Shown: positions 13,365 through 25,656 of the stretch, piece by piece
How positions within the stretch are numbered: position 1 is the first letter of the stretch
Layout of the letters: each line of letters opens with the position of its first letter
Assembly: GCA_027625915.1 (NCBI GenBank)
Contig: JANTQA010000070.1
Coordinates: 5,833,001-5,897,000, forward strand
Length of the DNA: 64,000 nt
Reading direction: 5' to 3'
DNA from: Anaeramoeba flamelloides
Lineage: Eukaryota > Metamonada > Anaeramoebidae
The notes under the pieces: model-generated
The model's database searches: none
Seen by the model: the letters and a program-made list of their open reading frames with translations, nothing else
What the model was told of the DNA's origin: nothing
Program-made: the position numbers and the translations under genes

Positions 13365-15472
13365 TTGAAATGAAAGTAAAAAAAAATAAAACCGTTGACA
13401 TCAAATAAATTGCTTTATTTTGATTAACCACCCTCTTCAAGAATTATTTTGTATCATTATTCGTTGTTGAATTTAGGTGAAAAATTTTATTCCGTAAAAT
13501 CAGTTTTGAGAGTCATAAATTTTGAAAAGTTTTTACCTTTTTTGTTACTTTTTTTTCCCAAACCATAAAATATACTTGTCAAATCTCAACCGAAAAGATT
13601 TGTTCAGACAACACGTGGTGTTACACGATCTAAATGTTATATTTTGTTGTTCAGTAAATGACAATATATCCCAACCCAGCCTAAACTGAGACTTTCTACA
13701 AAACATAAGAAAACATTTTGTATTCTAAATAGTCCTTAACTGATTGTAAATCGTTTTTATTCCAGAAAACTCATTTTACACTTAATCCTATTTTTTTAAT
13801 CACAAAAAGAAAAAAATTTTGACTTTATTTTTATATTTACTTATTGAAAATAAGTTTTCATAGAGATCGATCGAAATTTGTAATCTCCAATTTAGGTTTG
13901 ATTCTTTTTTTATACTCTAATTGGTAAGAATTGGGAGAGCTAATAATTCGACAATAAAAGAAATATTACTGAATTAGACAATCCAAAATCAGGCAATATA
14001 TTACCTTCTTTAAATTCAAAACCCCAAAAAACACCAAAATTTATTCCTTGCTATTTGCTTTTCAGAAAAATAAAAGTCAAGAACAGGACCAATTTTCTTG
14101 AGACTAACAAACTCATTATCTTGTTTGGCCTATATTTCAACAGGTTTGTTTTTTATCAAAGAAGAGATTTCGATAGTCATTGTCAGAAAGTTAGTACCAA
14201 AAGTTGTTAAAAGTGACACCCAAACTCCTAAAAAAGAGTGACATTAACTTTTTTCACAATCTTTTTAAGTGGCTAGTGAACTAATAAAAAATCTTTAAAT
14301 AAATCTAATAACAAATTCAACAAAAATTTACCGCGTCTTGAAATTGAAAATCAAAGTAAAAATATGATTACTAGAAAACCAGAACTTCCATTTTAATGAT
14401 ATTTTCAGAAACGAGGTGATTGTTTTTAAAAAGTTTGATACATTTTTTTCGATTTTATCCAAAATTCAAAATTCAACCATTTGATGAATTATTTTTAAAA
14501 AAATTATTTTCTTTGAAAGAAGAATTAAGAAATCTTATTACCTTGAAAGAATTGTTCAAAAATACAACACTTTAAAAATGAAACCACCAAGTTCTAAAAT
14601 AACCCAGAAAACAAAATCTTACTTAATTTCAAAAAAATTAATCCATTATTTTAAACTCTTAAAAAAATATAATTTCTTGATTTAAAGAATAGTTCAAATC
14701 CATTTTTTCTTTTAATTAAATAAAAAAATCTGAGAAAAAAAAACAAACCCCTAAATAAACAATTCTCCCAAAATACTTTTTTAAAACCTAGAAAATTCAA
14801 CTTATAATCTAAAGAATTACTTTTTAATTTGATTATTTATAATCAATGATTAATAACCCACTCTTATTTTTTCAGTGTAGTAATAACCCAAACATTAAAT
14901 ATCAATAGAATTTTCAATTATTTTTCAATTTTTTAAAGATTTTCTAACAAAGAAAACGAATTTCAAATTAATAATTCTATTTAAAAAATAATTGATATTA
15001 TCAAACAACCGATTTTAATACTGACAGTTCTGCGTTTATAACCGGGATATTTGAAAAAGAATATTTCCTAATCTTTGAAAAATCCAGAAATTTAATAAAT
15101 ATTTGTAAATAAAATAAAGGATCATTTTTTTCTGAACTTCAAGAATTCAATATTTGATTTATTTTACTTTGTGTTTTTAAACTGAGATAAAAGGTTTAAG
15201 TTTTGTTTATAGAGACTCTGAAAAATTTATAAAAATGAGATTTCTTCACAATAATTTTTTTTTGCAAATTTTACCTTTTAATTCTAATTTGATACCAAAA
15301 ATCCAAACAAAACACTGACCAAATCTTTTTAACTGAAAATATAATTGTTAAAAATGATAACTCATCACTCTAAAGTTAATAAATCGGGTTTTATATCATG
15401 TTTAATTGTACCATCGTGTTACTAAATGAACTATTACATTGGGGGGATAAAAAAGTGTTATTAACCCCTTAA

Positions 15473-15655
15473 GTGACTAGTCTCTATTATTATTATTATT
15501 TTTTTTTTGACAAATTTCTAAATAAGGATTCCTTATCTAGAAATAAGTTTAATATCAAAAATAAATGTAAGATCTTTCAAATCTAAGTAATTTGCAAAAA
15601 AAATTCTCAATCTCTATTACATTTATGTAAAAAAATTTAATTAGGATTAGCCACT
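15473..15655. mobile_element. TTAA-flanked element, internally deleted copy of the 61081-62014 family
   Basis: TTAA (15469-15472) precedes GTGACTAGTCTCTATTA, and a degraded GATTAGCCACT end is followed by TTAA. The first 75 bp (AAATAAGGATTCCTTATCT) and the last 85 bp (CAAATCTAAGTAATTTGC, CTCTATTA) match the two ends of the 934-bp element at 61081. Everything between has been lost. Confidence 0.75.
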
Positions 15656-16369
15656 TTAAAGAATTTTATTCCTCTCACTAAGAAAACACATTTTTGAAAT
15701 TATTTTGTTTTATATAATTTTTAATTTTCTACCCCCCTACAATATAAAATACTTTGAAATTACCGTCGTTAATAATTCTTACAGGGCGTGATAAAAAGGT
15801 AAATTTTTCGACAACAAAATAGACAATTTTCAATTACTATTCATTTTTTATCCCGTTAGAAGTTAAATAAAATACAATTAATATAAAAATGGGCATAAAG
15901 AATCCCTATTATTGGAAAGATTAAATATAGTAATTTTAAAGTGTTTTGGGAATTTTTCAAGCTTAGTTGTCGACATAACAGATTTCAGAAAAGTTGAGTT
16001 CAATTTTCGAAATTAATGACATATAGAATACCTGCACCATCAAAAGTTCAAAGTAACAACCCATAAAAAAAAAAAGTAAATATGGTATTGGTTTTTTAAA
16101 ATTCTATTATTAAAAAATAAATTTAAAAAATGAAGATCAAATTAGTTAATTTATCTCTGAAAAAAGAAAAAAAATATGTAGAAAATTTTTAGATTATCAA
16201 AAAACAAATAATTTCTAAAAATAGAAGAAAAATTAATTAAAAAATTTGAACAAAGGGTTTGATAATTCAAATTTTACTAGAAAATTCAAGTATTTTACTC
16301 CCAAAATCGTTTTTTCCTTATGTTTACAACAGTACAATTATTTAGATTTCGTCTTTGAAAAGTACCCCC

Positions 16370-16404
<35 letters not shown>

Positions 16405-16812
16405 TTTATATTTTGAAACACTGATTATAAGTTAAGTACATATTCAATTTTAACCACTGTAATTTGTATCAATTTTCATTTTTATTAAGTAGTTACCATT
16501 TAAGGTACTATTGTAATTGGACTATAAACATGAAAAGATTTTATTTCTTAATTTTCTTTTAGCCTTTTCATAATAAACATTCAAAGGAATATATGTCCTT
16601 AATAAAATTAAGCACTATTTTTTTCTGAACATTTTTTTTCGAAATTAAGTTTATAACTTAATTCAATAGCCACTGGGATAATTTTTTTAGAATAAAAACA
16701 CTCTCAATTTTTGAATATCTAAAATATTTTTTGAAATTACTATACACTTTTTTATTTTTTTTTGAAAAATTGGGGTTGAGAAAATCTTTAAATCAAAGAA
16801 TAAGTTAATATA

Positions 16813-17009
16813 AAGTCAGTTTTACTTTTAATGCACAAACTTTCACCGAAATTTAAGGCACAAAAAAATCTCAAATTAAGGCACAAAATTTTGAATTTTT
16901 TTTTTTACAATTTATTTTAACTAGAATTTGAATTTTGTGCTTTAATTTGAGATTTTTTTTGTGCCTTAAATTTCGTTGAAAGTTTGTACCTTAAAAGTGA
17001 AACTGACTG
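16813..17009. mobile_element. Mariner-like MITE with TA target duplication
   Basis: Inverted ends (A/C)AGTCAGTTT(T/C)ACTTTTAA of about 85 bp are flanked by TA. Each arm contains AAATTTAAGGCACAAAA and CTCAAATTAA(G/A)GCACAAAA-like repeats. The end sequence TACAGTC resembles Tc1/mariner termini. There is no coding capacity. It shares the AAGGCAC motif with the element at 47373-47682. Confidence 0.7.
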
Positions 17010-17516
17010 TAATAAATTAGAATGCCTTTTTTTCGAGAGATTTTATCTTTTTAGTTTAACTTTTTTTTAATTTTACAATTTGAAAACTAAAAAAACCATT
17101 TGAAGACCAAATTAGTGCCTTTTATGAAAATAAAATTCCCATAATTTAGAATTTGTTTTAGTAAATGAGTTAAAACAAGATGGTTTTTCTAAAAATATAC
17201 AGGATTTCAAGTGTGAATTCAATTATTTTGGCAAAACATGTTTTCAAGAAAAAGTTAAATTGAAACTTTATTTATTTTTATTTTATCATTTAGTTTTTTT
17301 AATTTTATTAATGAAAAGTATTTGAACAGTTTTTCATTTTCACTGTTTTTTGTGTCGTAGGGACATATTATACTTGATAATATTGTTTAAACTGTTGAGA
17401 ATTTTTATATTAAGACATTGTGAAGTTTGTGGAGAACGAATAATCCATAAAAGGGGAATTTTGAGTTGAAACATTTCAAAATTAAGTAAAATTTTATCCC
17501 TTTTATAATTCAATTG

Positions 17517-17634
17517 CCAGCACTACCCCTGAAACTAGAAAAAAAAATATCTTGTGTCATTTGTGAAAAGTGTTGTTTAGGTTCTTTAAACCCATATCTT
17601 CGATTTAATATGTCTCTTAATAGTAATCAAAAAG
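17517..17634 (+). pseudogene. Exon-like open segment of unknown origin
   Basis: An AG at 17518-17519 and a donor-like AAAAAG|GTAATTTT at 17634 bracket an open frame. It encodes a short Cys-bearing peptide (SCVICEKCCLGSLNPYLRF). Base composition is slightly less AT-biased than the surroundings. No partner exon with matching phase was found and no family was recognised, so it may be a gene fragment or chance. Confidence 0.2.
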
Positions 17635-18950
17635 GTAATTTTTTGCATTTATTTTTTTTTCTTTCAAATTATAAATTTATGAGTGCAAGAATAATAAATT
17701 GAAGTTTATTTATTAAAAAAAAAAACACCTTTAGGGTTTTTAATGAATAGATTTATTTCCCTTTTAAGCAATTACCAAAAAAAAAAAATAAATAAATTTT
17801 ACAAACTCAACTCAAAAACAAACCTAAATAAAAATTTCAATTAATAACCCACGAATCAGATGTTTCAAACTTAACTACCAACCTATGTGTCATACACCCA
17901 TGAATTTTGATTTTGGAAAAAAAAAATAAGAAAGAATAAGATATTGATTTTGAACAACTGTTAATCCATGAAAATAACCACATTTTAATTTCTATTACCC
18001 TTATAACATTTTAATATTAATTAAAAAAGATAAAACAACAACTTTAGTTTTTTATTTTTCAAATATCGTATTTATAAGGGACTAAATCAAATTGAATGAT
18101 TTTATTTATTATTTTTTTTTGAACAAATAAGATTTTTTAAGAATCCCAGAAGAAAATAATAACTATTTCCCTTTGCTACTTGATACTGAATTACTGATCA
18201 CCCTTTGTTTAATCCTTGTAATTATTAAATATATATAAATAGAAATATTACCGAGTAATGAGAACTTACTAGAATTTAGTTTTTTTCGATTTATTGTAAT
18301 TTGAATAAAAACATTTCTGAGTGACAAAATTATAAAATTTATTCTGAAAAGGCAAATAAACTTAAATTTCAGTATGAAAACAAAATACACCATGTCTCTT
18401 CAAGTTTTAGAACATTTATTCAACATATATAAATATATTTTAGATAAATTTGGAGTCTCTTTTCATAATGGGTAAAAATATGGATTTTAATTTGACCTTC
18501 TTTTGTTTGAAAAGTCCCAAAATTTTTGGATCAAAAAAATATGTCTTTTAATTTCCAACAAAATTCATCCAAATTTGAAAAATTCTAATATTTTGAATTT
18601 CCCACAATTGACATTATTTTATACCCTTTTTACTGTCTATTATATTGTTTTTAAACACTCAATAAAATTTGGATAAACCCCCAAGTAATATCCAAAAAAA
18701 AAGTACATTTTGGTACTGTTTGGACCGTATTCCCCTAATTATGGAATTTTTTTGATAGAATTTAAGGATTATTCGAATTTTATTCCCAGTGGCTATTACT
18801 TTTATACTCACAACACGAATTATGAACTCAAAAGAATGTTGAGTTAATAGATCTTGTTAAAATGTAAAATTTAGGTTGTTTTTGAGGGAGGCAAAAAACA
18901 ATTTACTTTCCAAATCCAAATTTTTCACTCAAAATTTTCGACTACCAAAA

Positions 18951-19057
18951 TGATATTGGGAAAATGTCACTCCACTTTATATTGAAGTATGTGAGAGCAG
19001 GTGGTGAGTGTAGCCACCCATTTGAAAAGAAAGTGGAGTGAGATTTTCCCAATATCA
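18951..19057. repeat. Hairpin with 28-bp arms
   Basis: GATATTGGGAAAATGTCACT with CCACTTT on the left is inverted at the right as AAAGTGGAGTGAGATTTTCC plus CAATATC. The loop is about 50 bp and holds a second small hairpin (GGTGG...CCACC). No target duplication is evident. Confidence 0.65.
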
Positions 19058-19819
19058 AAAAAAATAGCTTTTTATTTTTGCCTTGCTTTGTTGGGATTTT
19101 TCGAAAAGTTTTTGGATCAATTAATGATTTTAGTCAAAATCTTAAATTGCTAAAAATTGGCAATATTTTGACTTTCCCTCAATTCACTATATTTTAAAGG
19201 TCTTAGTCTATTTACTTCTTTGCTATTCAATACTCACAGAGTATAAAATTCAGATAGTCCTTAAATTGGTTTGGAATTTTCAGAAGAATTTATTTTTTGA
19301 TCATACTAAGTCCCATCTACCCTTATTTTTTTTAAACCAAGTTAACTCTGAAATAAGAATTGAAAGTGTAAGATTTAAACAAGTGAGTCGCTCAGAAATT
19401 TAATTTAGCTTTCATCAGTGAGGTAATTTTTTTCATTGATTTTTTTTTTTTGAGATTGGTCTTGAGAATTAAATTAGAGTTCACAAAAAACTGAAAATAG
19501 TTGTTTGGTTTCTGAATATTATATTTTTAAAGTTATGACTAGAAAGTTAATTTATTGAGAAAAAGAATTTTTTTACAAACCTATTTTTAGTTGACAAGTG
19601 AATTTATCGTTTTAAATTTAAAAATATCAAAGAGACATTTTAAACGAAATCAGAAAAGGCCTTTTAGATAAAAGACTGTAAACATTAAAATTTCTTTTTA
19701 AAAAAGTTTATTTTAGGTTTTTAACTATTCATTTTTCTAAAAAGGTTTTTTATATTTTTATTTGTTTATTATTTTATTATTTTAGGTTTTTTTTTTTTTT
19801 TATTTTTATTCCAAGACAA

Positions 19820-22190
19820 ATGAACAAATCACAGAAAGAAAAGCAAATTTCAATTAAAGTTTATTTTTTAAACGAATTTAGAAGATTCTCCTTACCAACC
19901 ACAACAAGCTATACTGATCTTTGTAAGATCTTGAAGGAAATTTATGCAATTGACGTCTACAATAATGACAAGTACATTTTAAAATACAAAGATGATGAAA
20001 ATGAATTCGTTAATTTTTCATCTGATCTTGAATTACAAGAGGCTCTCTTTTTTTCTCTTCAAAAAGAACACCCAATTTTCAGATTTTATATTTATAAATG
20101 TTTGATCACATTTTTTTTTTTTTATTCTTTTTGTTAATTGTTTTTTTCACAAAAATTCACAATACATTTGATTTAAAACCCATAACCTACCATTTTTCAT
20201 CGAACGTTTGGTGATCAAAAATCTTAAAACACACAGATTTTTCCTTTATTCTTTCTTACACAAAAAAATTCCGAATTAACCCCAGTATTTTTCTTGTATT
20301 GGAACGAAATCAAAGAAGAAATCCCTAAAACGAAAGTTTATTACGAAAAATACTGTTAATAGAAAAAGAAACTGAACAAAATTTAAAGAAAGATCACCAA
20401 ACTATTTAAAAATACTCATAAATCCAAATCCAAGTAAAAACATTTTTATTTCATTTTTCTTTTTTCAAATTTTAAAAGCTTGGTATAAAATAAAGAATTT
20501 TATTGGCTTATATGCAAACACGATTTATATATTTCTTGATTTTTACAATGTTCATTGAAAAAAATGTTTATAAGTCAAGCTTTCAGGTTGAAAGAATAAC
20601 AAAAATACAAGTAAAAAATTTTTGAAATTTTTATGAATTTATCTGTAACAAAAAAAGTCAAGAAAGAAATTCATTCTATCTTTGGTGTTTGAATATTTTT
20701 TGAACATCCTTTGAAAAAGGCTTTTGAGTTACCCAAGCTCGGACAATTTGAATATTTACTAAATTAGTGGATTATAAAGAAAAAAATTTTCACATAATTC
20801 TTAAAGTGAAGAGATCTTTCATATTTATTCTAAAAGTGTCTGTAACAAAATTAAAAATATCTCTACCAATACTTTAATAGCCGAAGTAACGAATAAATCA
20901 CGAAATGGGATTGTTACTAAAGAGCAAAAAAATCAACAAAAAAACAAAGGAGAAGAACTAGAACAAGAAGAAGAAGAAGAAAAAAAAAAAGAAGAAGAAG
21001 AAGAAGAAGAAGAAGAAGAAGAGTCTACTAATAAAAGCTTTTCTGATTTCCCACCTATTTTGTTTAGACACCTTCATTTATGCGTTCAAGAAGTTTACCA
21101 AGATGTGGTTCCCTTACTAGAGGATAACTTAGTAATTTTATGGTTTCATTCTTATGGAAAGCAAATGATTCAAAACATTTGCGAGTTTGCTGAAATAGGG
21201 GAAACTCAAATCGAGATCTTTAATGTACAAATTGAAAGTTTATTAGAAAAAGGAGAAATGTCCCAAAAGGCTAAAGAACGAATCCAAAGGATCGCTTCCT
21301 GCGTTTCAAATAGAGTTCTTCTTATTCAACAAACAACTGGGCAAAGTGATTTGGTGGGGTTCCTTAAGCATGCATTTACAGAGCCCTTGCTTGGATTGTT
21401 TGGCATGATTGGCCAGAACATCCAAAGAGAAGCATTTAAATACTTTGGCCCACAGCCACAATATCATTGCCGAGGAAATTCCAATAATCACAAATGCAAC
21501 CACTGCCACCATAAACAATGCCAAAGGAATCAGCAACAGAATCAGCAAAGACTAAACACACATATACACCCTTACTACCAAAATATGTATGAACAACAGA
21601 ATTCTGGATTTCAAAATTTTAACCCTTTTATGAATTGGAACCAATATTCAAAAAAATTTCAAGGCAAGAATTTTAGGAATCATTTTCCTTTTATGAATCT
21701 TCCCTATAACCAAAATCACTGTAATCACAACCACTGCCACCACCAAATGCATAGACAACAACAACAACAACAGAGAAAACAACAAAGACAACAGCAGCAA
21801 CAAACACAAGAAAATTACACCTCTTTTTCTGGAGAGGGGAATGTTATTGGTCAAACAAATAAACAAAAATCTCTTTCAAAACAAAATAGGAGAACAGCAA
21901 AAAATCAGGTGAAACAAATAAATGAAAGACAACAAAAGGAACAACAAAAATGGAAGCAACAAAACTTATTAAACGGAAATAACGAAGGAATGAATATGGA
22001 AATAAGGGATTTTTTTGAACAAGATCATCTTATGAACGAACAAACGATCACAAAAAATAATGAAAATAGTGATAAATTAGACAACTATTTAAGTTTTAAT
22101 GAAAATGAGAATGAAGAATTAAAAGAAGAACAAGACAAGGAATTTTTTAATGAAAAAAATCAAATAATTAATGGAATTCCAATTTCTATC

Positions 22191-22222
<32 letters not shown>

Positions 22223-22421
22223 AGAGGAAGAAGAGGAAGAAGAAAAGGAAAAGGAAAAGGAAAAAGAAAATTTACAACCTCGTTTATATTATAAAGAACA
22301 ACTTGAACAACTATCTTTAATTGGACTCAATAACCAAGAATTAAATCTTAAATATTTGAAAAAATTTGATGGGGATGTGATCAAAACTGCAAATTCAATT
22401 TTAAGCCTTACAAAATTTTAA
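19820..22421 (+). CDS. Probable p62/NBR1-like adaptor: PB1 exon plus Cys/His-cluster, coiled, UBA-ending exon
   Basis: The first exon (ATG 19820, to about 20100) encodes a PB1 domain. It has a basic first strand (ISIKVYFLNEFRRF) and an acidic OPCA motif (YKDDENEFVNFSSDLELQEA). The last exon is open from 20805 and ends at TAA 22419-22421, with no good ATG at its head, which supports joining. It holds a poly-Glu stretch, a helical segment (FRHLHLCVQEVYQ), two Cys/His clusters (CNHCHHKQC and HCNHNHCHHQMH), Gln-rich and Glu-rich runs, and a UBA-like C-terminus (YKEQLEQLSLIGLNNQELN, FDGDVIKTANSILSL). PB1 plus C-terminal UBA is the plan of selective-autophagy receptors that bind ubiquitin and self-assemble; no ZZ domain is seen. 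The joins across 20100-20805 could not be solved: simple donor/acceptor pairs give the wrong phase or a stop, so a small middle exon or two genes remain possible. Confidence 0.55.
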
Positions 22422-23054
22422 AAAATTTATTCAGTGTTTCTTTGTTTTTTTTATCCACAATTAACTTGTTTGAAAAGTTCTTTTATTGAATTCTTTTTTC
22501 TTGATCTCTATTTTTTTTTTTTTATTTTTTGACTATTTTTTATTTCAAAATATTTGTTCGACCTTTTTTATTTTATTTTTGTTCTGGTTCAGGTTACTTG
22601 ATTTTTTTTTATGATCTTTTGTTTTTATATTAATGCTCTTTTACTTTTTAGCTTTTCAAAAATAAAAAAAAAATTAAAAAAATTATTTTAGATTTTATTT
22701 TGTTAAACTTCGTTACAGTCAAAGAGTAATCCAAAAAAAATGATTTTTTTCAAATATCAATTATTTTATATCATTGGAAATAGAAGAACAAAAAAAGAAT
22801 TTAGAAGAATAATACACATCGAAGAATATTTGGCACCTGTCTAAAATAAAACTCAAAAATCAATAGATTTTCTTAAAATTAGAAAAACTCAAACCCGAAG
22901 GTGCCGTATAGAGGAAAACAATCATACTCATTTTGCTCTTCAATTGAAGATCAAATCAAATTACAATAGAAAGAAATATTATTTTCAACAATCATTTCCA
23001 CCATTTCAATAATATAAGACTATACATTTTTATCCAAGGGACTTTAGGATCTTA

Positions 23055-23421
23055 CTGTCAAACCTAAAACCCGGAAATTTTCATAAAACCTGGTAATTCC
23101 ATTTTTCTGATCAATTGAAAATAGTAGTAAAAAGTCAAAATATACTTAAATTTTACAGTCTTATAATCCAATTACCCAGCAATTTATAACCGTTCCGATT
23201 GGGGTATTGGTTAAATATTCTGAATTCACCAAAGAGTTAATATCGATGTATTCATAATATTTAACCAATACACCAATCAGGAAGGTTATAATTTAATCGG
23301 TAATTGGATTATAAGACTGTAAAATTTAAGTATATTTTGACTTTTTACTACTATTTTCAATTGATCAGAAAAATGGAATTACCAGGTTTTATATTAAATT
23401 TCCGGGTTTTAGATTTGACAG
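23055..23421. mobile_element. Palindromic MITE, CTGTCAAA termini, short copy with TTA target duplication
   Basis: The ends CTGTCAAACCTAAAACCCGG and GGGTTTTAGATTTGACAG lie between direct TTA copies (23052-23054 and 23422-23424). Arms meet near the centre (GAATTCACCAAAGAG). The element matches the outer arms of 9761-10584 but lacks that copy's 460-bp core. The TTA duplication is typical of PIF/Harbinger, and a Harbinger transposase lies at 30052. Confidence 0.85.
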
Positions 23422-24542
23422 TTACAATAAAAAAAAAATTTGCAAATGAATTCGTTTTTCAAAAAAAAAATGGAAAAAAAATAAGTATAAAAATAATTTT
23501 TACTTATAATATAGATTTAAATTATTTAGACACATCCAGCCCACCCCTTACGATTGTACCAATTTGACTGAAAAATTGTTTAGTATTTGCACAAAAAAAA
23601 TAATATGCCCCCACAATACAAGATACACTCAAAGCCCAATGTTGAAACACTTAAAATAATAACAATTAACTTCTTTTTTTTGAACCATTTATCAAATAAA
23701 GATTTTCTTTATACAGAAAACTAAAATTTCAATGTGTTTACTCATCTAAAATTTACCCAATTGATTTTGAAGGATTGAATCATAATTCACAATGTTCATT
23801 TTTTTTTTCAGACAACTTATTTTCGTTTAAAAGATACATAAAAAATTCTTTTGATCATATATTGTTTGATTTTCTGCAAAAATAATTATTTTCTTGAAAT
23901 TACTTTTTTTTTTTTTTTTGAATTTATAATTATTCTTTGAAAAATTAGTTTATGAAAAACTATTTTACAAAATCAATTATATAGCTATTCTTTCAAAGTA
24001 TTTTATATTTATCTTTAGATTTAATCCCATATATTATTATTGTTAAAATACTTTAATAATTAGAAATAATTACTGGTATAATTATTTTCAAAAAGTTCAT
24101 AAAAAAGTGAATTGTATTATTATCCATCAATAATTTTCCCCGTTTTGAATTTTTTTAAATCTATATTAGCTTTTTCTCATTCTTATTTGAAAATTTGTTA
24201 AAATGTTTATTGAAATAATTTTTCATATCGTGAAAAGGAAACCATTTTTTTTTTACTTTTTTCATTGTTCAAGATCCTAGAAAAAATATACTTTTTATCA
24301 AAAACATAAATACAAAAAATAAATTCTTTAAGAAAAAAAAAATAGATTTTTTTTTATTTTTAATCAAACCAATTTAACCATTGAATAAAAAAGTAAAAAT
24401 ATTTTGATTACATTTTATTATTGAGATATTTATTTGAGAATTGGAGTCAATTTATCAACATTTGACAAGCGATCCGAAAAATGGAAAATTTATATTCCTA
24501 TTTCCAACTTGTTAAATTATTAAATTTTAGATTTTTACTTAA

Positions 24543-25656
24543 GGGAGTAGTCATTTTTGAAAATAAAATGAAATCTTGTCAAGAAAATGAAAATTTATTT
24601 TTTTGTAATTTGTGTTTCGACTTATGAAATGGATGAGTTAGCCACATTTAAACAAGTTATTGATTTGAGTCTCTTTTTTGAAATCGAAATTCACTAAAAT
24701 CCAATATAAAACGAAAAAAAGTAACCTATTATTTTGTTTAAGAATTAAGTTAATTCTTGAAAATGGGAAAAGATATTTTTCGTTTTATGTTCGAAAGTAT
24801 TGATTTCAAAAGCAAATTGTTTATTTGGTTTCTTTTTCTTTGATTAATATTTCAAGTCAAATCTCAGCCAATAAAACTAATTGTGGTATAGGTGATTCAA
24901 TAAATGAATATTCGGTAGAAGCTTAACTATAGTTTATCAATTAAATTAAGATCTATTGTGCAAAAAATTTTTTTCTTTAAGATTTTAAAAAAATTGTTTT
25001 CTGGTTTTCAAAAAATGAAAAAAAAATTTTCAATTTTGAAAAATTTTTTAAACAAATTGTTTCGCCTTATTCACAAGAATACTTATAACAATTCAATTCA
25101 TTTTTGGTAGAAAAAAAATTGATTTTGAATTTTGAGGATAAAATTAACTAATTCCCAAATATCTTCAAGAATTTTTTTTTTTGAAAAATCGAATTTTGTC
25201 TTAATACAAAAATAAAATTTTAGAGTAAAATTTTCACATGACTTTAAATATTTGATTATTATAACTACCATTCTTAAAAAAATACAATTATTTTATAATC
25301 CTTTAAATATATCAATTTTTTTTTTTTGGAAAATTAAAAGTTTTATCTCAAAATTGAAAAAAAATCTTTATATTAATATTACTGGTAACAAAGATATGTT
25401 ATAGTCTAATAATGTAGAAAATTGCAATAAAAGGGGTAAAAAATAGATAAATTGTGAGAAAAAAAAAGAATTTAATTGTTTTTTTTTTCAGAAAAAATGG
25501 AAAAAAAAAATTGATCTCACTAAACTAATTTTCTTTTTTGGCTTTCTTACTCGATCAGAATTTTTTGACACTTGGGATCTACAAAATTTGTAATTAGAGA
25601 ATACCACCAATAACATATTTTAAAATTTGGTTTTGTTGTCGTAGAAGACTAGTCCT
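24543..25656 (+). mobile_element. TTAA-flanked non-autonomous element, family B
   Basis: TTAA (24539-24542) is followed by GGGAGTAGTCATTTTTGAAA, and the right end GTAGAAGACTAGTCCT is followed by TTAA (25657-25660). The whole 1.1 kb is an inverted copy of 40672-41799, with shared blocks such as GATCTACAAAATTTGTA, TTTCTTACTCGATCAGAATT and GGATGAGTTAGCCACA-like. No open frame longer than noise is present. TTAA duplication is the piggyBac habit, but the GGGA ends do not match classical piggyBac termini, so the superfamily is open. Confidence 0.8.

Larger units (their letters stand above)
13365..19819. other. Long AT-rich spacer with scattered MITEs
   Basis: No complete gene was recognised. The stretch contains a 183-bp TTAA element (15473-15655), a TA-flanked MITE (16813-17009), a short exon-like open segment (17517-17634) and a hairpin (18951-19057). 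Homopolymer A tracts occur at 16369-16402. Confidence 0.5.
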
